Part shown: positions 32,754 through 42,355 of the stretch, in pieces
Layout of the letters: each line of letters begins with the position of its first letter
How positions within the stretch are numbered: the stretch's first letter is position 1
DNA from: Marinirhabdus sp050859505
GTDB lineage: Bacteria; Bacteroidota; Bacteroidia; Flavobacteriales; Flavobacteriaceae
Assembly (NCBI RefSeq): GCF_050859505.1
Contig: NZ_CP193934.1
Coordinates: 1,674,001-1,738,000 of the forward strand
Direction of reading: 5' to 3'
Length of the DNA stretch: 64,000 nt
Made by a program: the position numbers and the translations under genes
Notes under the pieces: model-generated
Told to the model about the DNA's origin: nothing
The model's input: the letters and a program-made list of their open reading frames with translations, nothing else
The model's database searches: none

Positions 32754-32775
32754 GCTTTTAGAAAAAACATATAAA

Positions 32776-33372
32776 ATGAAACACTACCAATTAGTATCTA
32801 TAGGGCTATTAGCCACAACACTATTATTTTCTTGCAAAAATGATACTGAAGAAAAAGTAACCAACACCACTTCTGAGATGACGACTAAAAAGGAAGTTAA
32901 AAAAAGGGTGTTGACGCCAGAGCAGAGCGATAAAGTAAATAGTCTTTGGAGTAAAGTTTCGGTTAATAGCGACACTAAAAGCTTTATTAGGTTTATGACG
33001 AGTGCAGGCATAGCAGATACGTTGCTGTCTCCTTCTTCAAAATTCACCGTTTTTGCACCTAATAACGAGTCGTTTGGGGTTTTTACTGAAAAATATAATG
33101 TCACAAACAATCCCGATCAAAAAGAAGAATTGGTGACATTGCTTAAAAATCATATTGTTGTAGGTAGTATGGATTCCAGTACATTGGTGCAAGCACTTAA
33201 AAAGAGTGCCAAAGTAGAGCTTACAACGCTTACTGGCGATAAACTTACAGCTACTATGGATGGGAACGATATTATACTTACTAACAAAACGGGCGCTACG
33301 GCAAAAGTGAAGAAAAGTGATATTATGGCAAGCAACGGAGTTTTACACGTTGTAGATGCTGTTTTGAAATAG
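32776..33372 (+). CDS. Fasciclin-domain lipoprotein
   Basis: 198 residues. Lipoprotein signal MKHYQLVSIGLLATTLLFSC, then a ~35-residue charged linker and one fasciclin (FAS1) domain: FTVFAPNNESFGVF, LKNHIVVGSMDSSTL, TTLTGDKLTATM, and the C-terminal MASNGVLHVVDAVLK signature. Probably an outer-membrane adhesion or surface protein. Only 12 bp separate its stop from the convergent murB. Confidence 0.93.
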   Translation: MKHYQLVSIGLLATTLLFSCKNDTEEKVTNTTSEMTTKKEVKKRVLTPEQSDKVNSLWSKVSVNSDTKSFIRFMTSAGIADTLLSPSSKFTVFAPNNESFGVFTEKYNVTNNPDQKEELVTLLKNHIVVGSMDSSTLVQALKKSAKVELTTLTGDKLTATMDGNDIILTNKTGATAKVKKSDIMASNGVLHVVDAVLK

Positions 33373-33384
33373 ATGCTGAAAAAA

Positions 33385-34398
33385 TTAGATAATGTTCACC
33401 TCAGGCTGTATGAAGATACCAAACTGAGCTTTTACCTTTTTCTGAATTTCTAACGCAAGTTCCCAAATTTCTTCACCAGTTGCATTCCCGTAGTTTACCA
33501 AAACTAACGCTTGTTTTTTATGTACGCCAGCGTCACCGAAACGTTTGCCTTTAAAACCTGCTTTTTCAATAAGCCAACCCGCGGGAATTTTAAACGCTTC
33601 TGGAGAAACTTCGTAAAAGGGTGCTCCTGGATTCTGGGTTCTGAATACTTGAAATTCTTTTGCTGAAATCACCGGATTCTTAAAAAAACTACCGCTATTT
33701 CCCAATTGTTTTGGATCTGGCAACTTAGATTGGCGGATGGCTATAACAGCTTCTGAGAGGTCTTTAATGGATGGGTTTTTAATATTTTTCGAAGCTAATT
33801 GATCTTGAATTGCGCCATATCCTGTATGCAATTGGTGATTTTTTTTAGTAAGCTGAAAGGTGACACTCGTAATGATATATTCGCCTTTCAATTCATTTTT
33901 AAAAACCGAATTGCGATACCCAAAGTTACAAGCTGCTTTACTGAATATTTCAAGCGTTTGCGTTTTTATTTGAAGCGCTTCACAACTTACAAAAGTGTCT
34001 TTCAATTCCACTCCATATGCCCCAATGTTTTGAATGGGTGCCGTGCCGGTATTTCCAGGAATAAGCGACATATTTTCGATGCCGCCGTAATTATTTTTGA
34101 TGCAATATTGTACAAACTCGTGCCAGTTTTCGCCAGCCATTACCTTTAGTTGAACAGTGGCTTCGTTTTCTGAAACAACCGAAATTCCTTTTAAATCCAG
34201 ATGAATTACTAAGGATTCTACCGTTTTGGTTAAAAGCATATTGCTGCCTCCGCCTAATAAAAATAAGGGCTCGTTGGTATGCTTCGTTAGAATATCTACT
34301 AATTCATTGACAGACTTCACCGAAACAAATCTTTCAGCTACTACGTCGATACCAAAAGTATTGTAATTTTTTAGAGATTTTTTTGTTTCTATCTGCAT
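33385..34398 (-). CDS. murB: UDP-N-acetylenolpyruvoylglucosamine reductase
   Basis: 337 residues, type I MurB. FAD-binding N-terminal domain with KNYNTFGIDV, FLLGGGSNMLLTK and NMSLIPGNTGTAPIQNIGAY; catalytic Ser in GNSGSFFKNPVIS; Glu in IQPEVNII at the end. Catalyses the NADPH-dependent step making UDP-MurNAc. Start overlaps the upstream aminotransferase stop by one base. Confidence 0.96.
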   Translation of the reverse strand: MQIETKKSLKNYNTFGIDVVAERFVSVKSVNELVDILTKHTNEPLFLLGGGSNMLLTKTVESLVIHLDLKGISVVSENEATVQLKVMAGENWHEFVQYCIKNNYGGIENMSLIPGNTGTAPIQNIGAYGVELKDTFVSCEALQIKTQTLEIFSKAACNFGYRNSVFKNELKGEYIITSVTFQLTKKNHQLHTGYGAIQDQLASKNIKNPSIKDLSEAVIAIRQSKLPDPKQLGNSGSFFKNPVISAKEFQVFRTQNPGAPFYEVSPEAFKIPAGWLIEKAGFKGKRFGDAGVHKKQALVLVNYGNATGEEIWELALEIQKKVKAQFGIFIQPEVNII

Positions 34399-35588
34399 TA
34401 ATCGCGGTATTCTTTTAGAGCGGCTTTTAATATGTTTACCGCTTTTATCAAGCTTTCTTTTTCAAGTACGTATGCAATCCGTATTTGATTTTTACCAACA
34501 CCTTCGCTAGAATAAAAGCCAGCAGCAGGTGCTACCATAACCGTTTCTCCCTCTACATCAAACTCCTCCAGAAGCCATTGTGCAAAGAGGTCACTATCTT
34601 TTACAGGTAGCTGTGCAATGCAGTAAAACGCACCTTTGGGATGCCCTACTTGTACTCCTGGAATTGCTTCCAAAAGCTCGATGAGAATGTCCCGACGTTC
34701 CTTGTATTCTACAATTACTTCGTCAAAATAGCTTTGTGGTGTGTTCAGTGCAGCTTCGCTTGCAATTTGAGCGAATGTAGGCGGACTTAGTCTTGCTTGA
34801 GCAAATTTTAATGCGGTCTGTATCACCTCTTTATTTCGTGAAACCAAACAACCAATGCGAGCGCCACACATACTGTAACGTTTTGAAACTGAATCTATAA
34901 TAATTCCATTTTCTGCGATACCTTCCATTTCCAGTATGGAATAATGTTTAAGTCCATCATAAGTGAACTCACGATATACTTCGTCTGCAACCAGAAAAAG
35001 ATTGTGTTTTTTTACAATTTTGGCTAAAGATTCAATTTCTTCTTTGGAATATAGATATCCTGTGGGATTCCCAGGATTACAAATTAAGATAGCCTTTGTT
35101 TTTGGAGTAATTAATTTTTCAAATTCTGAAATAGGAGGCAAGGCAAAATTATCTTCAATTTTTGAAATTACAGGGACAATTTTTATACCACTCGCCGTTG
35201 CAAAGCCATTATAATTGGCATAAAAAGGTTCTGGAATAATAATCTCATCTTCTTGATCTGCAATAGTTCCCATAGCGAATAATAATGCTTCGCTACCACC
35301 AGTTGTAACTATAATATCACTTGCGTTCACCATAATGTTATTACGATTGTAATACGCGGCAATTTTTTCGCGGTAGGGCTCAGATCCTTCAGAACGAGTA
35401 TACGCCAGTATTTCCAAATTGTGATGTGCAACGGCATCCATGGCTATCTGCGGACTTTTTATGTCTGGCTGACCAATATTTAAGTGGTAAACGGTTTTAT
35501 TATTTTTATAGGCGATTTCGGCATACGGCACCAATTTTCTAATGGGTGACTCTGGCATTCTAGCGCCTTTTGAGGATACTGCTGGCAT
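34398..35588 (-). CDS. Pyridoxal-phosphate aminotransferase, AspC/AAT family
   Basis: 396 residues from the Met at 35588 (the frame could extend 7 codons). Class I fold: LNIGQPDIKSPQIA, TTGGSEALLFAMG, ILICNPGNPTGYLYSKEEI, LVADEVYREFTYDG, and the PLP-binding Lys in IIDSVSKRYSMCGARIGCL with the second Arg in NQIRIAYVLE. Probably an aspartate-type aminotransferase; the exact substrate is not decided by this reading. Translationally coupled to murB (1-bp overlap). Confidence 0.92.
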   Translation of the reverse strand: MPAVSSKGARMPESPIRKLVPYAEIAYKNNKTVYHLNIGQPDIKSPQIAMDAVAHHNLEILAYTRSEGSEPYREKIAAYYNRNNIMVNASDIIVTTGGSEALLFAMGTIADQEDEIIIPEPFYANYNGFATASGIKIVPVISKIEDNFALPPISEFEKLITPKTKAILICNPGNPTGYLYSKEEIESLAKIVKKHNLFLVADEVYREFTYDGLKHYSILEMEGIAENGIIIDSVSKRYSMCGARIGCLVSRNKEVIQTALKFAQARLSPPTFAQIASEAALNTPQSYFDEVIVEYKERRDILIELLEAIPGVQVGHPKGAFYCIAQLPVKDSDLFAQWLLEEFDVEGETVMVAPAAGFYSSEGVGKNQIRIAYVLEKESLIKAVNILKAALKEYRD

Positions 35589-35681
35589 ACATTTTATATT
35601 AAGAAACAAAGTTGCGAAATATATTCCATAAATACACGTACTTGTAATGGGAGATAGGTTAATTTTTTTATCTTGAAGCGT

Positions 35682-37031
35682 ATGCAGACATTCTTAGTAT
35701 ATAGATTTTTACTGCAAATAATACTGTTGCTTTTAGGGAGTCAAATTATGATTGCTCAGGAAGGCTTTGTGCTTCCAAAAGGTGTAAAAAGTGATAAGAT
35801 AAAGTTTGAATTGGTAAACAATCTGGTAATTGTTCCTGTGGAACTCAATGGCACCAAACTCTCTTTTTTATTGGACACGGGAGTAAATACCACTTTGGTG
35901 TTTAGTATTTCCGAAAATGACTCTCTAAGCTTAAACAATGCAATTCCAACTAAAATTAGAGGCCTTGGAGCTGGTGAAAGTATTGATGCACTAGAGAGTA
36001 AAAATAATACGTTACGGGTTGGGAAGGCACTGGACATGACGCATTCATTATATGTAGTTTTTGATGAATCTCTTAATTTTTCTTCAAGGATGGGAGTGCC
36101 TATACACGGAATCTTAGGGTACGATTTCTTTAAAAATTTTGTAGTAAAAACCGATTATATTGCTAAGAAATTAACCATTTACAATCCGGAGCTCTCCAAA
36201 AGACAGCCTTGGCGTAGGTATGAAGAATTTGATCTTGAGTTTTATGCTAATAAGCCATTTGTTTCGGTTAAAGTTTCAGGAGAAAACGGATTTCAGAATA
36301 TACCGCTGCTTATAGATTCTGGCTCTAGTGATGGACTATGGCTTTTCAGGGAGAAAAAATATATTTCAGAAACACCAAAAAACTATTTTGACGATTTTCT
36401 AGGGTTGGGCTTAAGTGGGAATATTTTTGGAAAGCGCTCCAAAATTGATGAAGTTGTGATCGGCGATTATAGCTTGAAAAATGTGAGCACCTCTTTTCCA
36501 GACAAAGATGCACTTCAAAATATTGTATTTTTTAAACATAGACACGGAAGTTTAGGAGCTGCAATTTTAAAGCGTTTTATGGTATGGATAGATTACGAAA
36601 ATGAAAAAATGTACTTAAAGAAAAACGCTAATTTTTCGAAACCTTTTTATTATAATATGGCAGGAATTACATTACAGCATGAGGGTACGGTAACGGTTAG
36701 AGATGTGCAGGATTTTAGGACTGGTTCCTTAAATTTAAGTCAGAGCGATCGCAATAATGGTTCTGTGACTATTCCGGTAAGCCCTGCATATTCGTTTTTT
36801 TTAGCCCCAAGAATTGTGATTGCTGAGCTGAGAGTTGGTTCGCCAGGTGCTCAAGCGGGTTTCTTGAAAGGCGATGAAGTAGTTTCAGTAAATAACAAAC
36901 TTGCCTATAAATATAAATTGTATGAGCTGTCGGCTTTATTCAGTTCCAAAGCAAATAGAACTATTTACATGGTGGTGGAGCGTGATGGTAAACAAATAAA
37001 AAATAAATTTAAGCTCCGTAAAATGCTATAA
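35682..37031 (+). CDS. Exported aspartyl protease (retropepsin-like) with C-terminal PDZ domain
   Basis: 449 residues from the ATG at 35682; a TTG three codons before is possible. Signal-like start (YRFLLQIILLLLGSQIM). Two retropepsin-like halves each with an active-site Asp: LSFLLDTGVNTTLVF (residue ~66) and IPLLIDSGSSDGLWLF (~205). A PDZ module occupies the last 80 residues (RVGSPGAQAGFLKGDEVVSV). This single-chain two-half architecture is common in Bacteroidetes. Likely periplasmic; substrate unknown. Confidence 0.88.
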   Translation: MQTFLVYRFLLQIILLLLGSQIMIAQEGFVLPKGVKSDKIKFELVNNLVIVPVELNGTKLSFLLDTGVNTTLVFSISENDSLSLNNAIPTKIRGLGAGESIDALESKNNTLRVGKALDMTHSLYVVFDESLNFSSRMGVPIHGILGYDFFKNFVVKTDYIAKKLTIYNPELSKRQPWRRYEEFDLEFYANKPFVSVKVSGENGFQNIPLLIDSGSSDGLWLFREKKYISETPKNYFDDFLGLGLSGNIFGKRSKIDEVVIGDYSLKNVSTSFPDKDALQNIVFFKHRHGSLGAAILKRFMVWIDYENEKMYLKKNANFSKPFYYNMAGITLQHEGTVTVRDVQDFRTGSLNLSQSDRNNGSVTIPVSPAYSFFLAPRIVIAELRVGSPGAQAGFLKGDEVVSVNNKLAYKYKLYELSALFSSKANRTIYMVVERDGKQIKNKFKLRKML

Positions 37032-37033
37032 AA

Positions 37034-37061
37034 AAAGCCGATTCCTTTAAGAATCGGCTTT
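37034..37061. terminator. Bidirectional terminator between aspartyl protease and DUF1573 genes
   Basis: Perfect 11-bp stem AAAGCCGATTC (37034-37044) with GAATCGGCTTT (37051-37061), loop CTTTAA, A-run before and T after; convergent genes. Confidence 0.88.
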
Positions 37062-37086
37062 GTAATTTTATATGTTGCGTAAAGAT

Positions 37087-37476
37087 TTACTGCATAACAC
37101 TTTGTCCTTCTGCTAATACTTCACCTTTAATAGTAAGCGCCTTTACAGGCTCGTCTGCATTAGAATATACTGTTACAGTCTTTCTAATAGGACCTACTTT
37201 ATTTTGAGTATCATATTTAACTTCAATAATACCAGTTTCACCAGGTGCTACAGGTCCTTTTGGCTTTTTAGGGATTGTACATCCACAGCTCGATTTCACG
37301 TCAGATACTACCAAGGGCTGGTCTCCAACATTTGTGAATTCAAAAACACGCACACCGTCACTTCCTTTGGCAACTTTACCATAATCGATAGTTTCGGTCT
37401 TAAATTTAAACTTAGCCTGTGCGTTCATTGCAACTCCTGCAAATAAAACAACGGCTATTAATACTAATTTTTTCAT
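37087..37476 (-). CDS. DUF1573 domain protein (exported)
   Basis: 129 residues. Signal peptide MKKLVLIAVVLFAGVAMNAQ, then a single DUF1573 beta-sandwich: IDYGKVAKGSDGVRVFEFTN, VVSDVKSSCGCTIPKKP and VAPGETGIIEVKYDT. The Cys-Gly-Cys after the second strand is a hallmark of the family (an HYDIN/ASPM-like immunoglobulin fold). Exported, role unknown. Candidate promoter at 37499-37530. Confidence 0.92.
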   Translation of the reverse strand: MKKLVLIAVVLFAGVAMNAQAKFKFKTETIDYGKVAKGSDGVRVFEFTNVGDQPLVVSDVKSSCGCTIPKKPKGPVAPGETGIIEVKYDTQNKVGPIRKTVTVYSNADEPVKALTIKGEVLAEGQSVMQ

Positions 37477-37498
37477 AATTTCTAAGATTTTGGTATGG

Positions 37499-37530
37499 CT
37501 AATGTAGGCAACTTTTACGCAACCTGCAAA
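37499..37530 (-). promoter_or_regulatory. Candidate promoter of the DUF1573 gene
   Basis: On the minus strand TTTG (37527-37530), 20-bp spacer, TACATTAG (37499-37506), one mismatch from the -7 consensus, 22 bp before the ATG. Confidence 0.4.
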
Positions 37531-37552
37531 CCAAGTTATTCACTTTAATAAT

Positions 37553-37582
37553 TTTATAATAGTACAGTAAGTGCTATTTTTG
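37553..37582 (+). promoter_or_regulatory. Promoter of valS
   Basis: TTTA (37553-37556), 18-bp spacer and a perfect -7 box TATTTTTG (37575-37582); the valS ATG follows at 37611. Confidence 0.65.
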
Positions 37583-37610
37583 CACTCTATTTCAAAAATT
37601 AGACCAAACT

Positions 37611-40241
37611 ATGGCATTAGCTGCAAAATATAACCCGCAATCGGTTGAAGACAAGTGGTATGACTACTGGATGGAGCATGGGTATTTTCATTCAGAAGTG
37701 AACGAAAAAGAACCTTACACTATTGTTATCCCACCCCCAAACGTGACGGGTGTGTTGCATATGGGCCATATGTTAAATAATACACTACAGGATGTGTTAA
37801 TACGTCGTGCTAGATTAAAAGGCTTTAATGCTTGTTGGGTGCCAGGGACAGACCATGCTTCTATAGCTACGGAAGCTAAAGTAGTAGCCAAACTGAAAGA
37901 AGATGGCATTGAAAAAAGTAACCTAACCCGTGATGAATTTTTAGAACACGCCTGGGAATGGACCCATAAACACGGTGGGATTATTCTGGAACAACTTAAA
38001 AAACTAGGTGCTTCGTGCGATTGGGAACGTACCAAATTTACCATGGATGAAGATTTGTCTAAATCGGTTATCAAGGTTTTTGTGGATTTATATAACAAAG
38101 GAAAGGTGTACCGTGGCTACCGAATGGTAAATTGGGACCCAGAGGCGAAAACCACCTTAAGTGACGAAGAGGTAAATTATGTAGAGAAACAAGGGAATCT
38201 CTATTATTTAAACTATAAAATTGAAGGATCTGAAGAGTATTTAACCATAGCCACCACGCGTCCTGAAACGATTATGGGAGATTCAGCCATTTGTATCAAC
38301 CCAAATGATGAGCGTTTTACACATTTAAGAGGCAAAAAGGCTATTGTGCCTATTTGTAACCGTGTCATTCCTATTATTGAAGATGACTATGTAGATGTAG
38401 AGTTTGGTACAGGATGCTTAAAAGTGACACCAGCCCATGACGAAAATGATAAAGTGCTTGGAGATAAACACAAGCTTGAAGTAATCGATATTTTTAATGA
38501 CGATGCTACGTTGAATAGCTTCGGGATGCACTATCAGGGAAAAGACCGCTTTGTGGCCCGTAAGGAAATAGTAAAAGAATTAGAGGATTTAGGGGTGTTG
38601 GCGAAGACAGAACAGCATACCAATAAAATAGGGACCAGCGAAAGAACAGGCGCTGTTATTGAGCCTAGGTTAAGTGACCAGTGGTTTCTTAGTATGAAAG
38701 AGTTGGCGCAACCTGCTTTGGACGCCGTGTTGGAGAAAGATGTAAACTTGGTTCCGGAAAAATTTATCAACACCTATCGCCATTGGATGGAGAACGTTCG
38801 CGATTGGAATATCTCTCGCCAATTATGGTGGGGACACCAAATTCCAGCCTATTTTTATGGGGATGGTAAAGAAGATTTTGTGGTTGCTGAAACTCTAGAG
38901 GAGGCATTGCCATTGGCGAAGGAAAAAATGGGGAATGATAGTTTGACGATTTCAGATTTAAAACAAGACCCAGACGCCCTGGATACTTGGTTCTCGTCCT
39001 GGTTATGGCCCATTAGCGTTTTTAATGGAATTGTAGAGCCAGATAATGACGAAATAAAGTACTATTATCCTACAAACGATCTGGTAACCGCGCCGGAAAT
39101 TCTGTTTTTCTGGGTAGCCCGTATGATTATTGCCGGGTATGAATACCGTGGTGAAAAACCATTCACCAATGTGTATTTAACCGGTATTGTACGCGATAAG
39201 CAACGCCGAAAGATGAGTAAATCCCTTGGAAACTCACCAGATCCAATTGAGCTTATGAATAAATACGGCGCAGACGGTGTGCGTGTGGGGATGCTGTTGA
39301 GCTCTCCCGCAGGAAACGATTTAATGTTTGAAGAGGACTTGTGTAAGCAGGGGAGTGGTTTCGTAAATAAAATATGGAATGCCTACCGTTTGATCGATGG
39401 TTGGGAAGTTTCAGAAACTGAACAAGCAACAGAGGCTTCAAAAATTGCGATTACCTGGTATAAAAATAAGTTTCAAAAAGTGCTTGCCGAAATTGAAGAT
39501 CACTACAGCAAATACAGAATCAGTGATGCGTTAATGGCTACCTATAAACTGGTATGGGACGATTTCTGTTCCTGGTTGCTGGAAATGGTAAAACCTGGGT
39601 ATGAGCAACCTATTGCTTCGGAAACGTATGCTGAGGTGCTTTCTATTTTGGAAGAAAACTTAAAAGTACTACACCCATTTGTGCCTTTTATCAGTGAAGA
39701 AATCTGGCAGCATATTGCTGAAAGAGCTCCAAAAGATGCGTTGATTGTATCAGAGTGGCCAAAACCATCAGAGTATGACGAGCAGTTGATTAAGGATTTT
39801 GATGTAGCTGCCGAAGTAATTTCAGGTATCAGAACTATTAGAAAGCAAAAGAACATTTCATTCAAAGATGCTATTTCACTTTCGGTTATCAATAACGATA
39901 AGACCAGTACGCAGTTTGATGCGGTGATTTCAAAATTGGGGAATATTTCAGCACTACAGTATGTAGACGCTGCTGTGGAGGGAGCGTTAACGTTCAGAGT
40001 AAAATCGAACGAATACTTCATCCCAATTGAAGGTGCTATTAATGTTGAAGAAGAAATCGGGAAACTTTCCGAAGAACTAAAATACAACGAAGGTTTCTTA
40101 AAAAGTGTTCAGAAAAAGTTGAGCAACGAGCGTTTTGTTGCTGGCGCGCCAGAACAAGTGGTTGCCATAGAAAAACAAAAAGAAGCCGATGCACTTGCAA
40201 AAATTGAAACAATTAAGGCGAGTCTGGCAGGATTGCAATAG
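37611..40241 (+). CDS. valS: Valyl-tRNA synthetase
   Basis: 876 residues, normal length. The class I HIGH motif appears as PPPNVTGVLHMGHMLNNTLQ, the KMSKS loop as KQRRKMSKSLGNSPDPIELM, and the editing domain around TIATTRPETIMGDSAI. The anticodon-binding domain and a C-terminal coiled coil (EEEIGKLSEELKYNEGFL) are present. It charges tRNA-Val in the cytoplasm. Starts at the first ATG downstream of a strong promoter. Confidence 0.98.
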   Translation: MALAAKYNPQSVEDKWYDYWMEHGYFHSEVNEKEPYTIVIPPPNVTGVLHMGHMLNNTLQDVLIRRARLKGFNACWVPGTDHASIATEAKVVAKLKEDGIEKSNLTRDEFLEHAWEWTHKHGGIILEQLKKLGASCDWERTKFTMDEDLSKSVIKVFVDLYNKGKVYRGYRMVNWDPEAKTTLSDEEVNYVEKQGNLYYLNYKIEGSEEYLTIATTRPETIMGDSAICINPNDERFTHLRGKKAIVPICNRVIPIIEDDYVDVEFGTGCLKVTPAHDENDKVLGDKHKLEVIDIFNDDATLNSFGMHYQGKDRFVARKEIVKELEDLGVLAKTEQHTNKIGTSERTGAVIEPRLSDQWFLSMKELAQPALDAVLEKDVNLVPEKFINTYRHWMENVRDWNISRQLWWGHQIPAYFYGDGKEDFVVAETLEEALPLAKEKMGNDSLTISDLKQDPDALDTWFSSWLWPISVFNGIVEPDNDEIKYYYPTNDLVTAPEILFFWVARMIIAGYEYRGEKPFTNVYLTGIVRDKQRRKMSKSLGNSPDPIELMNKYGADGVRVGMLLSSPAGNDLMFEEDLCKQGSGFVNKIWNAYRLIDGWEVSETEQATEASKIAITWYKNKFQKVLAEIEDHYSKYRISDALMATYKLVWDDFCSWLLEMVKPGYEQPIASETYAEVLSILEENLKVLHPFVPFISEEIWQHIAERAPKDALIVSEWPKPSEYDEQLIKDFDVAAEVISGIRTIRKQKNISFKDAISLSVINNDKTSTQFDAVISKLGNISALQYVDAAVEGALTFRVKSNEYFIPIEGAINVEEEIGKLSEELKYNEGFLKSVQKKLSNERFVAGAPEQVVAIEKQKEADALAKIETIKASLAGLQ

Positions 40242-40338
40242 CTAAAAGCCGTTAAAAAGTTTTAAATTGTTCTAAAATCGCGTTAAATCGATATTTCTAG
40301 GCTAGTATTGTCTGTATCTTGCTGTAAAACCAAGTATT

Positions 40339-40581
40339 ATGGAACAAGCAAAATATGACCAAATGCAAACCATGCTGAATAAACTGGAAGATATTAAAAA
40401 CAGCCAGGAAAGCATTATAGATAAGATTAATCACGTAATTACAGATCTTTTTCAGAACTCAGATAAGGATCTTGAAAAAGTGATGGAAGCGGCACATCAA
40501 AGAGCCTCGGATAATGTAGATAAAATACGGGATGCGATGGAAGAATACGAAATAAAATTCAACAAAGCACAACAGTCGTAG
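40339..40581 (+). CDS. Small coiled-coil protein of unknown function
   Basis: 80 residues, highly charged and helical over its whole length (KLEDIKNSQESIIDKINHVI, KVMEAAHQRASDNVDKIRDA). No signal peptide, Cys or catalytic motif. It is followed by a good terminator, which supports it being a real gene, 97 bp after valS on the same strand. I do not recognise the family. Confidence 0.65.
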   Translation: MEQAKYDQMQTMLNKLEDIKNSQESIIDKINHVITDLFQNSDKDLEKVMEAAHQRASDNVDKIRDAMEEYEIKFNKAQQS

Positions 40582-40601
40582 TGCTATAAAAATTTAAGGA
40601 G

Positions 40602-40635
40602 AAAATGACAGCTATTATAGGTTGTCATTTTTTTT
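40602..40635 (+). terminator. Intrinsic terminator of the small coiled-coil gene
   Basis: Stem AAAATGACA (40602-40610) with TGTCATTTT (40623-40631), followed by a T-run to 40636. The upstream A-run also suits the convergent ACBP gene that ends at 40642. Confidence 0.75.
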
Positions 40636-40641
40636 TATGCA

Positions 40642-40908
40642 TTATTTCCTATACAGAAAATATTGAGTTACAGCGTTAATGTATGCTTCTTTAGCTTGAT
40701 CCTCCGATAAATCTTTTGTTTGAAATAGCGCATTTGTCTTAAAAGCACTAATAATTGGATTGCTTCCGCTAGAGCTGTCTTCGCTGTTGGTGGCTTTTTT
40801 ATAGTAGGCATATAGGCGCAATAGTACATCTGCAGGAAAAGCCTCATTGTGCTCGTTAATGCTTTGCACAGCTTTTAAAAAGGCGATATTGAGCTCTTCA
40901 CTATTCAT
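40642..40908 (-). CDS. Acyl-CoA-binding protein homologue
   Basis: 88 residues. Four-helix ACBP outline with LRLYAYYKKATNSE and LSEDQAKEAYINAVTQYF, matching the two best conserved stretches. The usual G-K-x-K-W-x-A-W segment is replaced by AFKTNALFQTKD, without the Trp pair, so binding of acyl-CoA is less certain. It is the last gene of the lipid-synthesis operon; its stop is 33 bp from the convergent coiled-coil gene. Probably buffers acyl-CoA in the cytoplasm. Confidence 0.75.
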   Translation of the reverse strand: MNSEELNIAFLKAVQSINEHNEAFPADVLLRLYAYYKKATNSEDSSSGSNPIISAFKTNALFQTKDLSEDQAKEAYINAVTQYFLYRK

Positions 40909-41559
40909 TTATTTTTCTGCTAGCACTGTGATTCCACCCTTCACTTTTTCATTAAGAGCAACATTTATTTTAGTTCCTATGGGCAGGTAAATGTCTACAC
41001 GAGAGCCAAATTTTATAAAACCACTATCGCTTGCTTGTTCCACAAGTTCGCCTTGTTTTGCATAGTTTACAATTCGCTTTGCCAAAGCTCCTGCTATTTG
41101 TCTATGTAAGACTTCTCCAAAAGTTTCAGAATTTACAACTACAGTGGTGCGTTCGTTCTCTTCACTGGATTTAGGGTGCCAGGCTACTAAAAATTTTCCT
41201 GGATGGTATTTGCTGAAGGTTACAGTTCCTCCTACCGGATATCTCGTAACATGTACGTTTATAGGAGACATAAATACAGAAACCTGAAGGCGTTTGTCTT
41301 TGAAGTACTCCTTTTCGAAGACTTCTTCTATTACCACTACTTTTCCATCTACGGGTGATAATATGTGGTCTTTGTTTACGGGAAAATGTCTTTTTGGGTT
41401 TCTGAAAAACTGAAGAATTAATAATAAAAAAACCACTAGAGTTAAAACAATTCCTCCTTTATAAAACTGGTCACCCACAAAGTAATTAGCTATCAAACTT
41501 AAGATGATAACTAGAGAAAAGGTGATTACAATTATTCTATTGCCTTCTTTATGAAACAT
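40909..41559 (-). CDS. psd: Phosphatidylserine decarboxylase (short archaeal-type)
   Basis: 216 residues. Two N-terminal hydrophobic segments (VITFSLVIILSLIANYFVGD and GGIVLTLVVFLLLILQFF), then the decarboxylase with HILSPVDGKVVVIEEV, VFMSPINVHVTRYPVGG and the self-cleavage site FIKFGSRVDIYLP, where Gly-Ser is cut to form the pyruvoyl group. It makes phosphatidylethanolamine, the main phospholipid. Its start overlaps cdsA by 11 bp and ACBP follows with no gap. Confidence 0.95.
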   Translation of the reverse strand: MFHKEGNRIIVITFSLVIILSLIANYFVGDQFYKGGIVLTLVVFLLLILQFFRNPKRHFPVNKDHILSPVDGKVVVIEEVFEKEYFKDKRLQVSVFMSPINVHVTRYPVGGTVTFSKYHPGKFLVAWHPKSSEENERTTVVVNSETFGEVLHRQIAGALAKRIVNYAKQGELVEQASDSGFIKFGSRVDIYLPIGTKINVALNEKVKGGITVLAEK

Positions 41560-42352
41560 AATCTACAATTAATAAAAATGCATATAAAAACGGACTCGCA
41601 TACATAATGCTGTCCAACCTATCGTATAATCCTCCGTGTCCTGGCATAAGTGATCCACTGTCCTTAACTCCTGCCTGACGCTTGAATTTTGACTGAATAA
41701 GATCGCCAATAGTGCCAAACAATGAGGCAATTAATGCCAAACAAATCCACACCCAAAGGTCGTATAATTCTGTAAATTTAAAGATAATAAATGCTGCTAA
41801 CATAGACCCTGCAATACCGCCCAAAAAGCCTTCTACAGTCTTGTTGGGAGAAATCCGTTCAATTAATTTATGTTTTCCGAAGTTTTTACCCACCATGTAC
41901 GCCATCACATCGTTGCTCCAGATAAGGATAAAAACACCAATAATGAGCTTAGGGAAAAAATCGCCTTGCTGAAAGGGAATAAGCGTAAGAAATATAAAAC
42001 CACTAATCACATAAAATATCACAGTGATATACTTTTTCTTTTCGAACATTGGGATTTTTGTGGTCCATAATACATCCTTTAGTAAAAAAAGATTTACAAA
42101 ACACGTTAAGATGAGGTACAGGTAAATGGCATTCTCGTCAAAGATATCGTAGCTTAGAAAATACATGAATATTAAAAGCAGCGCATAGGCTAAATAGCTT
42201 TTAAGATGTACCAGACGTAAAAATTCGGTAAGGGTTACTCCGGCAAGGATTAAAAATAGTAGCATTAACCATTCGTGCGAAGTGTACATCGAGAATACAA
42301 TGATAGCAACATAGAGTAATCCCGAAATGGTCCGAACGATAAGTTCTTTCAT
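41549..42352 (-). CDS. cdsA: Phosphatidate cytidylyltransferase
   Basis: 267 residues, seven to eight hydrophobic helices. The signature near the C-terminus (SKFKRQAGVKDSGSLMPGHG followed by GLYDRLDS) matches CDP-diglyceride synthases. It makes CDP-diacylglycerol at the inner membrane, the precursor of phosphatidylserine used by the psd gene it overlaps (11 bp). Confidence 0.96.
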   Translation of the reverse strand: MKELIVRTISGLLYVAIIVFSMYTSHEWLMLLFLILAGVTLTEFLRLVHLKSYLAYALLLIFMYFLSYDIFDENAIYLYLILTCFVNLFLLKDVLWTTKIPMFEKKKYITVIFYVISGFIFLTLIPFQQGDFFPKLIIGVFILIWSNDVMAYMVGKNFGKHKLIERISPNKTVEGFLGGIAGSMLAAFIIFKFTELYDLWVWICLALIASLFGTIGDLIQSKFKRQAGVKDSGSLMPGHGGLYDRLDSIMYASPFLYAFLLIVDYVS

Positions 42353-42355
42353 AAA

